From Primulina eburnea (Eukaryota; Streptophyta; Magnoliopsida; Lamiales; Gesneriaceae), in contig NC_133109.1 of NCBI RefSeq assembly GCF_022965805.1, positions 8,611,375 to 8,675,374 of the forward strand: a DNA stretch of 64,000 bases. Reading direction: 5' to 3'. Both the position numbers and the translations under genes were made by a program. Of this stretch, positions 1 through 11,310 are shown piece after piece; position 1 is the first letter of the stretch; the number at the start of each line of letters is the position of its first letter. The notes beneath the pieces are model-generated. The model searched no databases and was not told where the DNA came from. It was given only the letters and a program-made list of their open reading frames with translations.

Positions 1-35
1 TCCTTAGAGGAATTTCGTCCGCGAAATTGACGTCA

Positions 36-1915
36 CTACACGAACAACTCAGGATACCTCTCTCTCATCTCAACCTCTGGTTCCCACGTAGCCTCTTCTA
101 TCAAATGATTCCTCCAAAGGACTTTAACAATGCCGATCTCTTGATCCTCAATACTCTGACTGTGCGATCCAAAATCTGAATCGAATCTCTTGGTATGTCA
201 AATTCGGCGTCAAGTCCAATGGCTCGTGGCGAAGAACATGGGAAAGATTCGCAATATACTCTCCTGAGCATCGAAACATGAAACACATTGTGAACTCTGT
301 CAAAGGCAACATAGAATCCCAGCTACCTGGATAATCGATAGTACAAGCTCTGAGCATATCCTCTAGAATCTGAATGACTCTCTCTGATGACCGTCGCTCT
401 GAGGGTGATAAGCTGTACTAAATGCTAACCGTGAACCCATAGCTCTATGCAAACTCTTCCAAAACTCTGAAGGAACACAAATACAACCTCTAAGGGTCAC
501 CAAACCATCACCATACACTCTAAACTCTAAGGTAACTCTCTCCTCTGCTCTAGCTCTCATCTCTATCAACTGAACCACGACAGTCTGCTCTCTACGGATC
601 TGTCCGTCAATGTAGCCCTAATAACCAACGCTGATAAACGAGCAATGATTCCAGGGACCATCAAAGCAATCACAAACTCCCTATCTCTGTCCGGAGGCAA
701 ACCCGGCACATCAAGCTCAAACACATCAACAAACTCTATCACCACATCAATATCACCAATATTCAACTTACCATACTATCCACATCAACAATAAAGCCAA
801 AAACCCAACACAACCTCTACACAGCAATCTCTCAGCCTCAAACAAGAAGTAAAAGGAGGACCAGCGAAGTAGCTGCACTGGCGAGCATACCTCCCCTATC
901 GCCATCATCTTCCTTGGTCAACGAAAAGATACGACCATGCACTCTCTCTTGACTAGCTCCCTGAGGACAATCTCTGGCATGTGGCCTGCCGTGCCACAAC
1001 GATAACAAGTATGAGTGCCATATCTGCACTCTCCCCAATGATGTCTGCCGCACTTGGGACACAATGGCTTCTCAGGATCAGATGGGACTGTCGGTGGTCT
1101 AGGACTCAGATCCATCTTGTCTTTCCCTTTGAATCGATCTCCACCTTGCTGACTCGAACTCTGGCTCCTCTGAGCACTAGCCTGATGTCTCGCTTGCCTC
1201 TCCCGGGCAATGTCCTTCTCGTCCTGCTCGGCCAACAAAGCCTTGGACACGATTTCCTTGAAAGTCACAGCCTGGACATGTTGATATCTCTACGAATCTC
1301 TGCTCTAAGGCCTCGGATGAAATGAGCGGCTTTATCCTTGTCATTGGAAGCAACATATGGAGCAAACAAGCAACCCTCCTCAAACTTCAGAATATACTCA
1401 CCAACATCCATGCTTCCCTGTCGAGCTCCAAGAACTCCGTAACCTTCCTCGCTCGAAGTGCGTCGGGGAAATACTTGTCATAGAACAACTCTGTAAACTC
1501 TGACCACTTCAATGTCGAGACATCAACTCCAACCTCTGGTCGCATTCCACCAGATGCGAGCAGCTTAACCAACATGAAACAGCACAAATGATACGGTCTC
1601 TGTCCTCGTAGTGGAGATGATCGAAGATCGCCTCTAAAGCCTTGACCCACTCAACTGCAAACTAAAGGATCGGTGCTCCTGAAACTCTGGAGGATCCATC
1701 CTCTTAAAAGCAGAAAATATAGCATCGGTGCCAACATCCTGAGCAACCTGCCCTCTACCTTGACCTCTGCCCTGACCTGCTCCTTGCAATCGGAGCAACT
1801 GCTGGATCTGCTCACTATGAACCTTGGCCTGCTCTCTCAGTAACTTGCCGAACTCGTCGACAACTCTCGAGGAAGAACTATCCTCACCCTCTACTGCTTT
1901 CCTCTTAGGTGGCAT
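36..1915 (-). pseudogene. Internally deleted Ty3/gypsy family A gag-pol
   Basis: This is a remnant of the same polyprotein that is intact at 19036-23466. It starts with MPPKRKA at 1915 and ends with the chromodomain tail and a stop at 36-38. Gag and a zinc-knuckle region (about 960-1060) are recognisable but frameshifted. Four internal segments are missing relative to the intact copy. The junctions are near 908/909 (protease lost), 668-671 (all RT and RNase H lost), 469-472 (integrase zinc finger and first catalytic Asp lost) and 291-297 (integrase C-terminal region lost). In intact-copy coordinates the losses are about 354, 1323, 453 and 397 bp; the first three are multiples of three. The product cannot be a working polymerase. 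It may be a non-autonomous derivative or simply decayed. The 3' LTR must lie just left of the window, because the stretch before the polypurine tract begins at base 1. Confidence 0.88.
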
Positions 1916-2035
1916 CCTCTACTCTACAATGTGCTCACAAAAGACATATCACTATATAACAATGGATAGATGCAAGAAAACATACCCGGACAGTTGACAG
2001 TAGACGAAGTCATATGCATTGGTCCGAAGAACACC

Positions 2036-2047
2036 GCTCTGATACCA
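2036..2047 (-). other. Primer binding site of the deleted family A element
   Basis: On the minus strand this reads TGGTATCAGAGC, the usual plant initiator-Met tRNA primer site. It lies five bases inside the LTR edge at 2053 and confirms the minus-strand orientation of the element. The rest of 1916-2052 is untranslated leader. Confidence 0.85.
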
Positions 2048-2052
2048 CTAAA

Positions 2053-3841
2053 TGTGACACCCTGACCCGTAACATTAAAAATACAGCGGAAATAAAATTT
2101 CTTTTAAATATGGAAGGAGTTTCAAAATACATTTCATAAACATCTTTACAAAATAACAATACATGATCATTTAAATTACATAACCAAAATACAAAACAAT
2201 CATTCTTATGATCATGCCAAATATTCCTTCCAACGGTGCATGCATATGACCCCTATCCACAGTCAACGTCCAGGGCCTCCACTCTGATCTGCATCACATG
2301 AAATAACTGAAATGAGAATAAATCTCAGCAAGTGGAACTCTAACATAGCAATGATACATAGTATACTCTGTAAAATATGACTTTGAAATCATAAATACCA
2401 TCAACTCTGAAACATGAATACTGTAGCAATAACTGTAGCAATAGCAATAGATAGCAATACGATGGTATTTCTCTTTTCTCTGGTTGGATTGATATCAATA
2501 GTATCTCTGCTCTGGTGCTAATATCCCTATCGATATAAACCGATAACTCTGAGGGATAAAAGCCTATGGTCGATGATCATCTAATTGCATGCAATGCTCT
2601 GACTATGATTAATCAATCCAATAAAAACATTTGAACTCTGAATAGCATTTAGACCGTCCTTTCACAATCTCATATTTTCTCTTGTATTCCCGTTTAACAA
2701 TACTGAGATATACAATACCTCCAATAGATAATCAATACATACAATGGATCAATGGAAGGGAATATCACTTTAAAATCTTTAAAACACATACATATAATAT
2801 CATGTGAGCAAAAAGATGAAATTCCACTTACAACCCAATAGAACACCTCAAACTTAGCTCTTGGTCACCACCTACAACAATAATCCATAAATAACACCAA
2901 CATCAACTCTATAATCAAGAATCCATAACAATAAATCCATAAATCCCAAGAATAACAAACCCAAGTCAACTCTTAACTCAAACCTTAAAAGAATCGCACC
3001 AAAAGCTTACCTAAGCTTCCTAGCACCAAGGAGACGACAATCTCAAGTCGAAAATCGAACTAGATCCAGAATCAAAGGTAGGAAATGGATGAAATGGAAG
3101 AAACCCTTGCTCCTTAGAGAGAAAAACGAGATTGAAGGGGAAAGAAGAAGAGAATGAAGTCAAATCATCCAAAAAGTTACTTTAAATCTCGACCATACCT
3201 CCAAAAAGCAAGACCGCGGGTGCGGCACTCCAAGGACCGCGGGTGCGCCATGCCTTCGACCAAACCAACATTTCTGAACCACTGGGACCGCGGGTGCGGT
3301 CCTTACATGACCGCTGGTGCGCTCCTGCATCGGTCCTGCCACAACGTACTCTGCGCACAGCTTCTTCAAAGATCGCCTCAGAAACGCCTCTTCCCGTCCG
3401 AATTAGAAAAAGTGTAAACTACAAGTTGTAGCTCTATGTCTTATCTTGACTCCCTCAAAATTTCAGATCATTTGGATGTCTGAGTAAAAAGTTATGCTAA
3501 CTCCCAACATGTGTCACTGGAGGAACGTCGAACACACAACACATTACGGGACACTTTTGGCTTACCTTCCACAATGATTTGACAAAACTCAAAATAAGAA
3601 AGTTATAGCCTTATGTCTTATCTAACCACTCCAATTGGCCTCACCTCATTTGGATCATATATTATTTATCATGAATTTAATCGTAACGCCGCTACAATAA
3701 CACTGCCCATCATCTATAACCAACCATAGTATAAATCATAACTCGAAACTCTTAACATCCAAACTATACATAAACTTACCCAAATAGCCAATAATCATAC
3801 AAAATCTTAAACCATACCGTACACCGGGCTCGGCTATTACA
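2053..3841 (-). repeat. 5' LTR, gypsy family A (deleted element)
   Basis: Read on the minus strand the LTR begins TGTAATAGCCGAG at 3841 and ends GTGTCACA at 2053, with TG...CA termini. It is 1789 bp, about 200 bp longer than the other family A LTRs here. The paired GC-rich dyad cluster is reduced to two pairs (3213-3324). The LTR start abuts family B gag sequence at 3842, so this element inserted into that gag gene. Its partner LTR is off the left edge. Confidence 0.88.
3213..3324 (-). promoter_or_regulatory. GC-rich dyad cluster, two pairs
   Basis: Four copies of ACCGCACCCGCGGT-like motifs (minus-strand sense) form two pairs, each with 23 bp from motif start to motif start and a 9-bp spacer. 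Seen directly. A promoter role is inferred from the position of equivalent clusters in other LTRs. Confidence 0.6.
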
Positions 3842-6800
3842 GACACTTTGCCCGAGTGTGTCCCCAGAGGAGTGCCCAGGGATCACAAGCTGCTGAGTCG
3901 TCTGGATCAGCGGCTCAGACAGGGAGACGATCTTCTGCCGTTCATTCCTTTCGGCCAGCACCGTCTACTCTGTCACAGCAGAGGCCAGGAGGGGGCCAGA
4001 TCGCGAGCCAGCCTCCGAGACAGCAGGCCAGAGTTTTTGCTTTGACCGAGGAGCAGGCACAAGATGCACCTGATGATGTAGTTGCAGGTAACTGTTTTAT
4101 TTCTGGTTATCCTGCTTATGTACTGATTGATACTGGTGCATCACATACTTTTATGTCTGAGCGATTTGCTTTAATGCATTCATTGCCTGTTGAGTCCTTA
4201 GCTACTGTAGTATCTGTCACGTCCCCGTTAGGAACAGGTTTGATATCGGTGAAATCTGTGAAATCGTGTATACTGCAGTACGATGGGCATACGATTGAGT
4301 TAGACTGTATTGTGCTTGGTTTATCTGATTTTGATTGTATTGTCGGTATCGACATGTTGACCAAGTACCGGGCTACAGTCGATTGTTTCCACAAGATAGT
4401 TCGATTCAGACCTGAGATGGCTAAGGAGTGGAAATTTTATGGTAAGGGTTCTAGGGCTAGAATTCCTTTGATATCTGCAATAAATATGACTCGATTATTG
4501 CAGAAGGGAGCGGATGGATTCCTGGTATATTCAGTTGACTTACTGAAACGAGCCCAACATTGGCGGATTTGCCAGTGGTGTGCGAGTTTACTGATGTCTT
4601 TCCAGACGAGATTCCTGGATTGCCTCCGATTCGAGAGATATACTTCAGCATTGAATTGATGCCAGGAACCGTTCCTATTTCGAGAGCTCCTTACAGGATG
4701 GCACCGATCGAATTGAAAGAATTGAAAGAACAGTTGGAGGATTTACTGGCCAAGGGATATATCAGACCGAGTGTATCTCCTTGGGGTGCTCCAGTACTGT
4801 TCGTGAGGAAGAAAGATGGGTCGATGAGACTTTGTATCGACTACCGGCAACTGAACAAGGCAACGGTAAAGAATAAATATCCATTGCCTCGTATTGATGA
4901 TCTGTTTGATCAGTTGCAAGGTTCATCAGTGTATTCCAAGATCGACTTGAGATCTGGATACCATCAACTGAGAGTCAGGGATTCTGATATCTCAAAGACA
5001 GCATTCAGAACCAGGTATGGACATTATGAATTTATTGTCATGCCATTTGGTTTGACGAATGCACCAGCGGTATTTATGGGATTGATGAACCGCGTATTTC
5101 AGAAATACTTGGATGATTTTGTTATCATATTCATTGATGATATATTGATTTATTCGAAGAATATGATTGAGCATGCTAATCATCTGAGGATGGTATTGAG
5201 AATTTTGAGGGCAGAGAAACTGTATGCTAAATTGTCGAAATGCGAGTTTTGGCTGAAACGGGTTGTGTTTTCGGGTCACATTATATCGGGAGACGGTATA
5301 TCAGTTGATCCCAGTAAGGTTGAGGCAGTGATTTCTTGGCCGAGACCTACATCTGTGCCGGAAATTCGCAGTTTTATGGGTTTGGCAGGATATTATCGTC
5401 GATTCATTAGAGATTTTTTGAGTATTGCCAAACCGATTACGCAGTTGACTCAGAAGAATGCTCCGTTTAATTGGTCTGAGGAATGTGAGACCAGTTTTCT
5501 GGAGTTAAAGAAGAGATTGACCAGTGCGCCTGTGTTGACGATTCCTTCAGGTACTGGTGATTTTGTGGTTTATTGTGATGCATCTCACCGAGGATTGGGT
5601 CGTGTTTTAATGCAGCGAGGGCATGTGATTGCTTATGCCTCAAGACAACTGAAACCCCATGAAACTCGATACCCGATTCATGATCTTGAATTGGCAGCCA
5701 TAGTCTTTGCATTGAAGATATGGCGACATTATCTGTACGGTGAGAAATTCGAAATATATTCTGATCATAAAAGCTTGAAATATCTGTTTTCACAATCTGA
5801 ATTGAATATGAGACAGAGAAGATGGCTGGATTTATTGAAAGACTTCGATTGTGAAATCAAGTATTATCCAGGGAAGTCCAATGCAGCAGCTGATGCACTG
5901 AGTCGAAAGGTATGTGCACTATCCTTACCGACGATTGGTATATCGAATTTGATTGAAGACTGCTGTTTGTCTGGATTAATATTTGAGACAGAACGTCAGC
6001 CTCTGAGATTGTGTGCTGTTCGAGCTGAACCAGAGCTGCTTTTGAAAATTAAAACAGCTCAGAAAGTTGATCAGAATGTACAGAATTCGATTGCAATGGT
6101 CAGAACTGGACATCAATCGGAATATCAGGTTTGTGACAATGTCTTGTATGTGAATAATCGTATTGTTGTGCCAAATGTTTCAGAATTGAGACAGCGAATA
6201 CTGACAGAAGCACACAACAGTCGTTTTAGCATTCATCCTGGTGGTAGAAAAATGTATAATGATTTAAAGACACAGTATTGGTGGAACAAATGAAATCTGA
6301 TGTGACCGAATTTGTAGCCAAGTGTCTGAATTGCCAACAGGTGAAAGCTGAGAGGAAGAAACCAGGAGGATTGTTACAGAGTTTGTCCATTCCTGAATGG
6401 AAATGGGATCACATTTCCATGGATTTCGTGACACAGCTACCGAGATCCTCCATAGGTTGTGATGCGATTTGGGTTGTGATTGATCGATTGACCAAATCTG
6501 CATGTTTTATTCCATACAAGATGACATATAGATATGATCAGATGGCTGATATCTATGTCCGAGAAGTGATTAGATTGCATGGAGTGCCGAAGTCGATTGT
6601 TTCAGACCGTGATCCTCGGTTCACTTCGCACTTCTGGCAGAGTTTACAGCAGGCTCTCGGTACGAAGTTACATCTGAGTACCACATATCATCCACAGACC
6701 GATGGACAGTCAGAGCGGACTATCCAGACACTGGCGGATATGCTGAGAGCCGTAGTGCTTGATTTTAGCACTAACTGGCAAGATGCATTGCCACTGTGTG

Positions 6801-7459
6801 AGTTTTCGTACAACAATAGCTATCAAACGAGTATTGAGATGGCACCATTTGAAGCGTTGTACGGAAAGAAATGTCGATCCCCTCTTTACTGGGATGATAT
6901 CTCTGTAGTCCCTGAGACTGGACCTGATATGATCAGAGATATGACTGAGAAAGTAAAGCTGATTCAGAAGAAAATGAAGGCAGCTCAGGACAGACAAGCC
7001 AAATATGCCAACCTCAGACGACGACCGTTGGTATTTGAGGCTGGAGACCGAGTGTTCCTGAAAATTTCACCTTTCAGAGGAGTTGTCAGATTTGGCAAGA
7101 AAGGGAAGTTGTCTCCACGATACGTCGGTCCATATGAAATTCTAGAAAAGATAGGAGATCGTGCCTATCGACTAGCATTGCCGCCTTCATTATCTGGAAT
7201 ACATGATGTTTTTCATGTATCGATGCTGCGGAAATATCTCCTTGATGATTCACACGTGATTCAACCAGACGAGGCAGAACTTGATGAAAATCTGAGTTAT
7301 ATTGAAAAGCCGATCCGGATTATCGATCGTAAAGAAAAACAACTCAGAACAAAGATGATTCCTTTGGTGAAAGTTCAATGGACTCGTCATGGCACTGAAG
7401 AAGCTACATGGGAGACTGAATCTGATATGAGACAGGAATTCCCAGCACTATTTCACTGA
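3842..7459 (+). pseudogene. Ty3/gypsy family B gag-pol, 5' truncated, two frameshifts
   Basis: The reading starts inside the gag zinc knuckle (HFARVCPQR) where the family A element cut in. Order: zinc knuckle, aspartic protease with DTGASHTF near 4129, RT with IDLRSGYHQ and [10 protein letters not shown] (near 5131), RNase H ([10 protein letters not shown] near 5575), integrase zinc finger near 6230-6340, integrase core ([23 protein letters not shown]), the GPYEIL motif and a chromodomain-like tail ending at 7459. Two one-base losses break the frame, near 4547 between protease and RT and near 6286 just after the YWW motif of the integrase zinc finger. The minus-strand relative at 48651-51197 reads through the second site. 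The domain order and tail fit a Tekay/Del-like chromovirus. It cannot make a full polyprotein. Confidence 0.9.
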
Positions 7460-7544
7460 TGTAAATACGTACTCTATTGTAATTACATTTCTTCTTAATG
7501 ATATGATTTGATTGCCTGTGATTTCGAGGACGAAATCGTATCTT

Positions 7545-7557
7545 AGAGGGGGAGAAA
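7545..7557 (+). other. Polypurine tract of the family B element
   Basis: AGAGGGGGAGAAA lies directly before the LTR start TGTAATGCCC at 7558 and would prime plus-strand synthesis. The 98 bp from the pol stop to the LTR holds no other gene. Confidence 0.8.
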
Positions 7558-7690
7558 TGTAATGCCCGGAAAATTAATCCCAGTAATCAGTAATTATTGA
7601 ATTATAATTTGATATGATTATGAAAGGATTAACCGAGACACGAAATAAGATTACATGTGAAAAGGAATGTGTGCGAGGACAGTAGCTGTG

Positions 7691-7918
7691 GCGCACATGC
7701 GCGAACCAATGCGCGCACATGCGCCAACAGGACAGAAGGTCTCGCACATATGCGCGATGAATGTGCGCGCATATGCGTGAGTTGTGCGGAACGCCACGGT
7801 AAACTCCAGTAGCCCTCGCGCATATGCGCGGAAAGAGTCGCGCATATGCGCGAGCTGCCGAGGCCGAATCCAGTAGGTCTCGCGCATATGAGCGGAAGAT
7901 GTGGCGCATATGCGCGAG
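7691..7918 (+). promoter_or_regulatory. CATATG-type dyad cluster, four pairs
   Basis: Eight variants of the palindrome CGCGCATATGCGCG form four pairs, centre to centre 22 or 23 bp. The early copies have ACATGC cores and the later ones CATATG. The cluster ends about 45 bp before the TATA run. Seen directly. The binding factor, if any, is unknown. Confidence 0.65.
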
Positions 7919-7964
7919 TCATGCAGCATGGAAATTTGACAAATGGCTTGTTATGCACCGTGAG

Positions 7965-7981
7965 TATATATATATATATAC
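7965..7981 (+). promoter_or_regulatory. Candidate TATA box of the family B LTR
   Basis: An alternating TA run follows the dyad cluster within the LTR, where the U3 core promoter is expected. A matching run occupies the same relative place in the LTRs at 9535, 42881 and 44968. The transcription start is not determined. Confidence 0.5.
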
Positions 7982-8838
7982 ATGCAAGAAGTGTTTCTTG
8001 AAAGAAAATCAGAAAGGAACGAGAGCTTTGAGGAAAAGCTAGCTTCGTACATTTCAAAATTCTACCGTGCAATATCCGTCTGTCCAAATCGTAATCCGAC
8101 TTCGGTACGGTAATTCTATCGACGTAGGCCTACAACTTGACATATGTTTTGCTACGTTTTGACATGTTTTGAAATTATGCTATTGTCAGAATTGAATAGG
8201 ATTCAGATATGATGTTCTTGACATGTTAGACATCGTAAAATCGAAGTCAGATTAAGAAATAGACTGATTATGGAATTGTTATGATTTTTTGATTATAATC
8301 AGTTAATACCGGACAGATTTGGATTATGGATTGATTATAGATTGTATTGGATATGGGTTATGGATTGTAACTATTATCTGGTGAATTGGTATAGACGGGG
8401 ATATTGGAATTGTACCGTTATACTGTTGATTTTGAATTAAATCCAGATTGATCAAATTATTATGGAATGGACGGGTATATTGATATGAGACTATTGATAT
8501 TGTCAGTACCAGATAGGCTTTGAGTTCAGGACATCGACTGAGCCAGAAACCGACGAAAGAAAGGTATAAGTCAATGTGGTATTGGGAGATGGACTTGAGT
8601 CGGTTTAGACTTGGGTTTCCCTAAATCACATACTTTATTTTATTGCATGGATATTTGCATTACATTGATTAATGTACTTGTTCTCTTGTATTTGGATGAC
8701 AGGTATTAGACAAGTTATCTTGTGACAGAAGTGCCGGATAGTGGTGGTATCGCCACGGCACATTGCACTATGTCTCAAGATAGGATGCTAGTGATAGAGC
8801 TACAGTCCTTGACGGTTAGGTCAGGACACTGGATGTTT

Positions 8839-9022
8839 GGTTATATCGAGTAATGGAATCTATTACGGAATTCGATATAAGAACACCATATTTGGTTATA
8901 TCGAGTAAAGGGTATTGGAATTCTTCTATTACGGAATTCGATATAGGAATACCAGGGCACTGGTTATATCGAGTAATAGATAATATGGTTCCATCCTTTA
9001 CGGAATTCGATATAGGAATACC
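8839..9022 (+). repeat. Three-copy minisatellite with internal dyads
   Basis: Three units start GGTTATATCGAGTAA at 8839, 8894 and 8962, and each closes with ACGGAATTCGATATA. The start and end of each unit are imperfect inverted repeats (TATATCGA against TCGATATA), so each could fold as a stem. The spacing is irregular (55 and 68 bp). Confidence 0.75.
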
Positions 9023-10893
9023 ACATCTGGAAACCGGGATCCCTAGACTAGGATTGAGTCTAGTCTGAATTATGAGTAATATCGACAGTTTCATTTGATA
9101 TTGTTTATGTTTCAGATTTTGATACATATTCATGTTACCTGACTACATGCTTTATAGTTGTTTATATGATTGCATGTTTCATTGATTTATACTGGGGATT
9201 ATATTCTCACCGGTATATCCGGCTGTTGTCTGGTCTGTATGTGTACTTGACAACAGGTGGGACAGTTCCAGGGTCGAGGAGATGAAGAGCTAGATCGTGA
9301 TTAGAGTGGTGGCACCGGACTTGGACTAGATGTAGGGTTAAACACTTGACTTTAGTTTTAAACCCTAGTTTGAATAAATGTTGAAATACAGGATTTGTAT
9401 TTTATATACTGATATGTATCTATGTTGTATGTCACTACGTTCCGCATTTTAAAAAAAAAATTTAGACCCTGTTTATTATTGATTAACTAGTCCCAATGAT
9501 GATTAAGAACTTGATTAGCGTCCGGGTCCCCACATCCGGTGAGAATAAATCCCAGTATAAAACATGGTAAGCATGTATAGAAACAATCTAAATCATAAAA
9601 CATGATATCATGAATATATTCAAAGCAATAGATTTCATAATCTATGGAATCTACTCAAAATAAGCATGCGACTCAGTTCAGATAATCATGCAATTCAAAT
9701 CATATCATATGAACATGCTATCATATCTGAAAGCAATAAACATGGGTTTCATAGTCTATGAAACCACTTCTGTAAACACATGCAGTTCTAGTCAAATCAT
9801 GTCTAGACTCGACTCAACTATAACTCTAGGGATCCCGTGATGAATAAGACGTCAATGGCTGTTACCTACTCAACCGATCGTGGTAACTGTACGTCTTATT
9901 CCTAGACTTCGGCCATGGCTGTATCGTGGTGCTACAATCGGAGGGTGTCTGCTCCTATGTACGATACACTGAACGTCTAGAAGTCTGACTATCTGTCAAA
10001 CTTTCCTATCTCAAATGCAATGTATAACAATCTGTAAACAAAGCATGCTCATTTCCAAAAGAGTTGAATATAAAGTCTATAAACAAATCATAATCATATC
10101 AAAAGACAAACAATAATCAAGTATGTGATTTTATTAGGAAACTCAAATGAGATCTGATTTGAGTTGTATCTTCCCAGATATCACATGAATTATACCTTTG
10201 TCGTCCCTGTCTGACGAAGACGATGACCTGTATTCAAATCTGTCCATATCCAATCTGAAAAGACAATATCGAATACGCGGTGTCAGTGAATAACTCAATA
10301 CACAATCTGTTCTGATCAATACTCAACTCAGTACCTAATCTGATCAATATCTGAACTAGATACAATTCAATCCATGTCATCGATATCACAATACAATCTG
10401 AATCATATCTGAATCTAATTAATCTAAATCAACTGATGTTTCGACGGCATAACAATACAGTCTGTATAACCCCGTCAATCTGAATATCACAAATATAATA
10501 CTGGAACTCATAATCTGTGTCCACATAATTCATACACTGAATATTAACACAATTCTGATATAGAATCTCAGTCAATATCTTTCAAAAATCATAACAATTA
10601 CAGAAACGGTATGTTCTTTAATCTGACTTCAATTCTATAATGTCTACGGTAGCAGAAACGCCATATCTGAATCATATTCAATTCTGACAATATCATAAAT
10701 TCAAAACATGTCTAAACGTAAGAAAACTTACGTCCAGTTGTAGCCTGTGTTGATAGGAACACAGTACTGAAGTCGGATTCAAAATCAAACGGACGGATTT
10801 TGTAGAAACCCCAAATCTACGAATGAAAAGGCGTAAGGATTCTTAGAGGAAATCCTTGGCTCTTGATAATAGCTTCTGAGGGAAACCAAACGT

Positions 10894-10903
10894 TTATATA
10901 TAT
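10894..10903 (-). promoter_or_regulatory. Candidate TATA box
   Basis: A TATATATAA-type run on the minus strand about 50 bp downstream of the dyad cluster in LTR sense. Confidence 0.45.
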
Positions 10904-10951
10904 CAATCTTGCATGAAATTGAAACGTGGCTTCCTTTCACAAAACTTAAGT

Positions 10952-11165
10952 GGCGCTCGAGCGGTTAAACAATACCGCTCGGGCGCGCACTCGGCGCTCG
11001 GGCGGTCAAGATCTGCCGCTCGGGCGCAAGGCGTTCTGTCTGCACACGCTATGCATTGGCGCTCGGACGGTCATACATTACCGCCCGGGCGCCACACCTT
11101 CTGCCCGAACACTCTCCTTGATGAACATTGGCGCTCGGGCGGTCGTCATCTACCGCTCGGACGCC
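10952..11165 (-). promoter_or_regulatory. CGCTCGGGCG-type inverted-pair cluster
   Basis: Four pairs of GGCGCTCGGGCGGT facing ACCGCTCGGGCGCC, each pair separated by 8 bp (TAAACAAT, CAAGATCT, CATACATT, CGTCATCT). Here the two motifs of a pair are inverted relative to each other, unlike the direct pairs in family A. Located just upstream of the TATA run in LTR sense. Confidence 0.65.
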
Positions 11166-11310
11166 ACTATTTCTGTCCAAAGTTGAATAACTAACTTGCT
11201 TTGCCCAGACTGTTCTTGTAATGGCTCGGCTTCTTTATTCAAATTCGTAAAACTTTGATAATATCGATTAATCAACGTTTGATTATAATAATTAAATCTC
11301 GGGCATTACA

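Larger units (their letters stand above)
7558..9534 (+). repeat. 3' LTR, gypsy family B
   Basis: Begins TGTAATGCCCGG and ends GGTCCCCACA; 1977 bp. It contains a CATATG-centred dyad cluster, a TATA run and a three-copy minisatellite. It ends inside another family B LTR of opposite orientation, whose text resumes at 9535. The element therefore inserted into that LTR, and TCCGG at 9535-9539 is the expected target duplication, with its partner off-window. Confidence 0.9.
9535..11310 (-). repeat. Family B LTR fragment, minus orientation
   Basis: Read on the minus strand it begins TGTAATGCCCGAG at 11310. It matches the LTRs at 42881-44700 and 44968-47075 for most of its length but lacks their last 300 bp or so, which should lie left of the inserted element 3842-9534. 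The intact LTR start abuts the satellite at 11311, so the parent element inserted into the array. The dyad cluster differs in sequence from those two relatives. Confidence 0.85.

Noticed and set aside
7574..8087. Overlapping minus-strand ORFs rich in AHMR, SRICA and similar words
   Set aside because: These are readings of the CATATG dyad cluster in the family B LTR, with no homology and no independent start signals.
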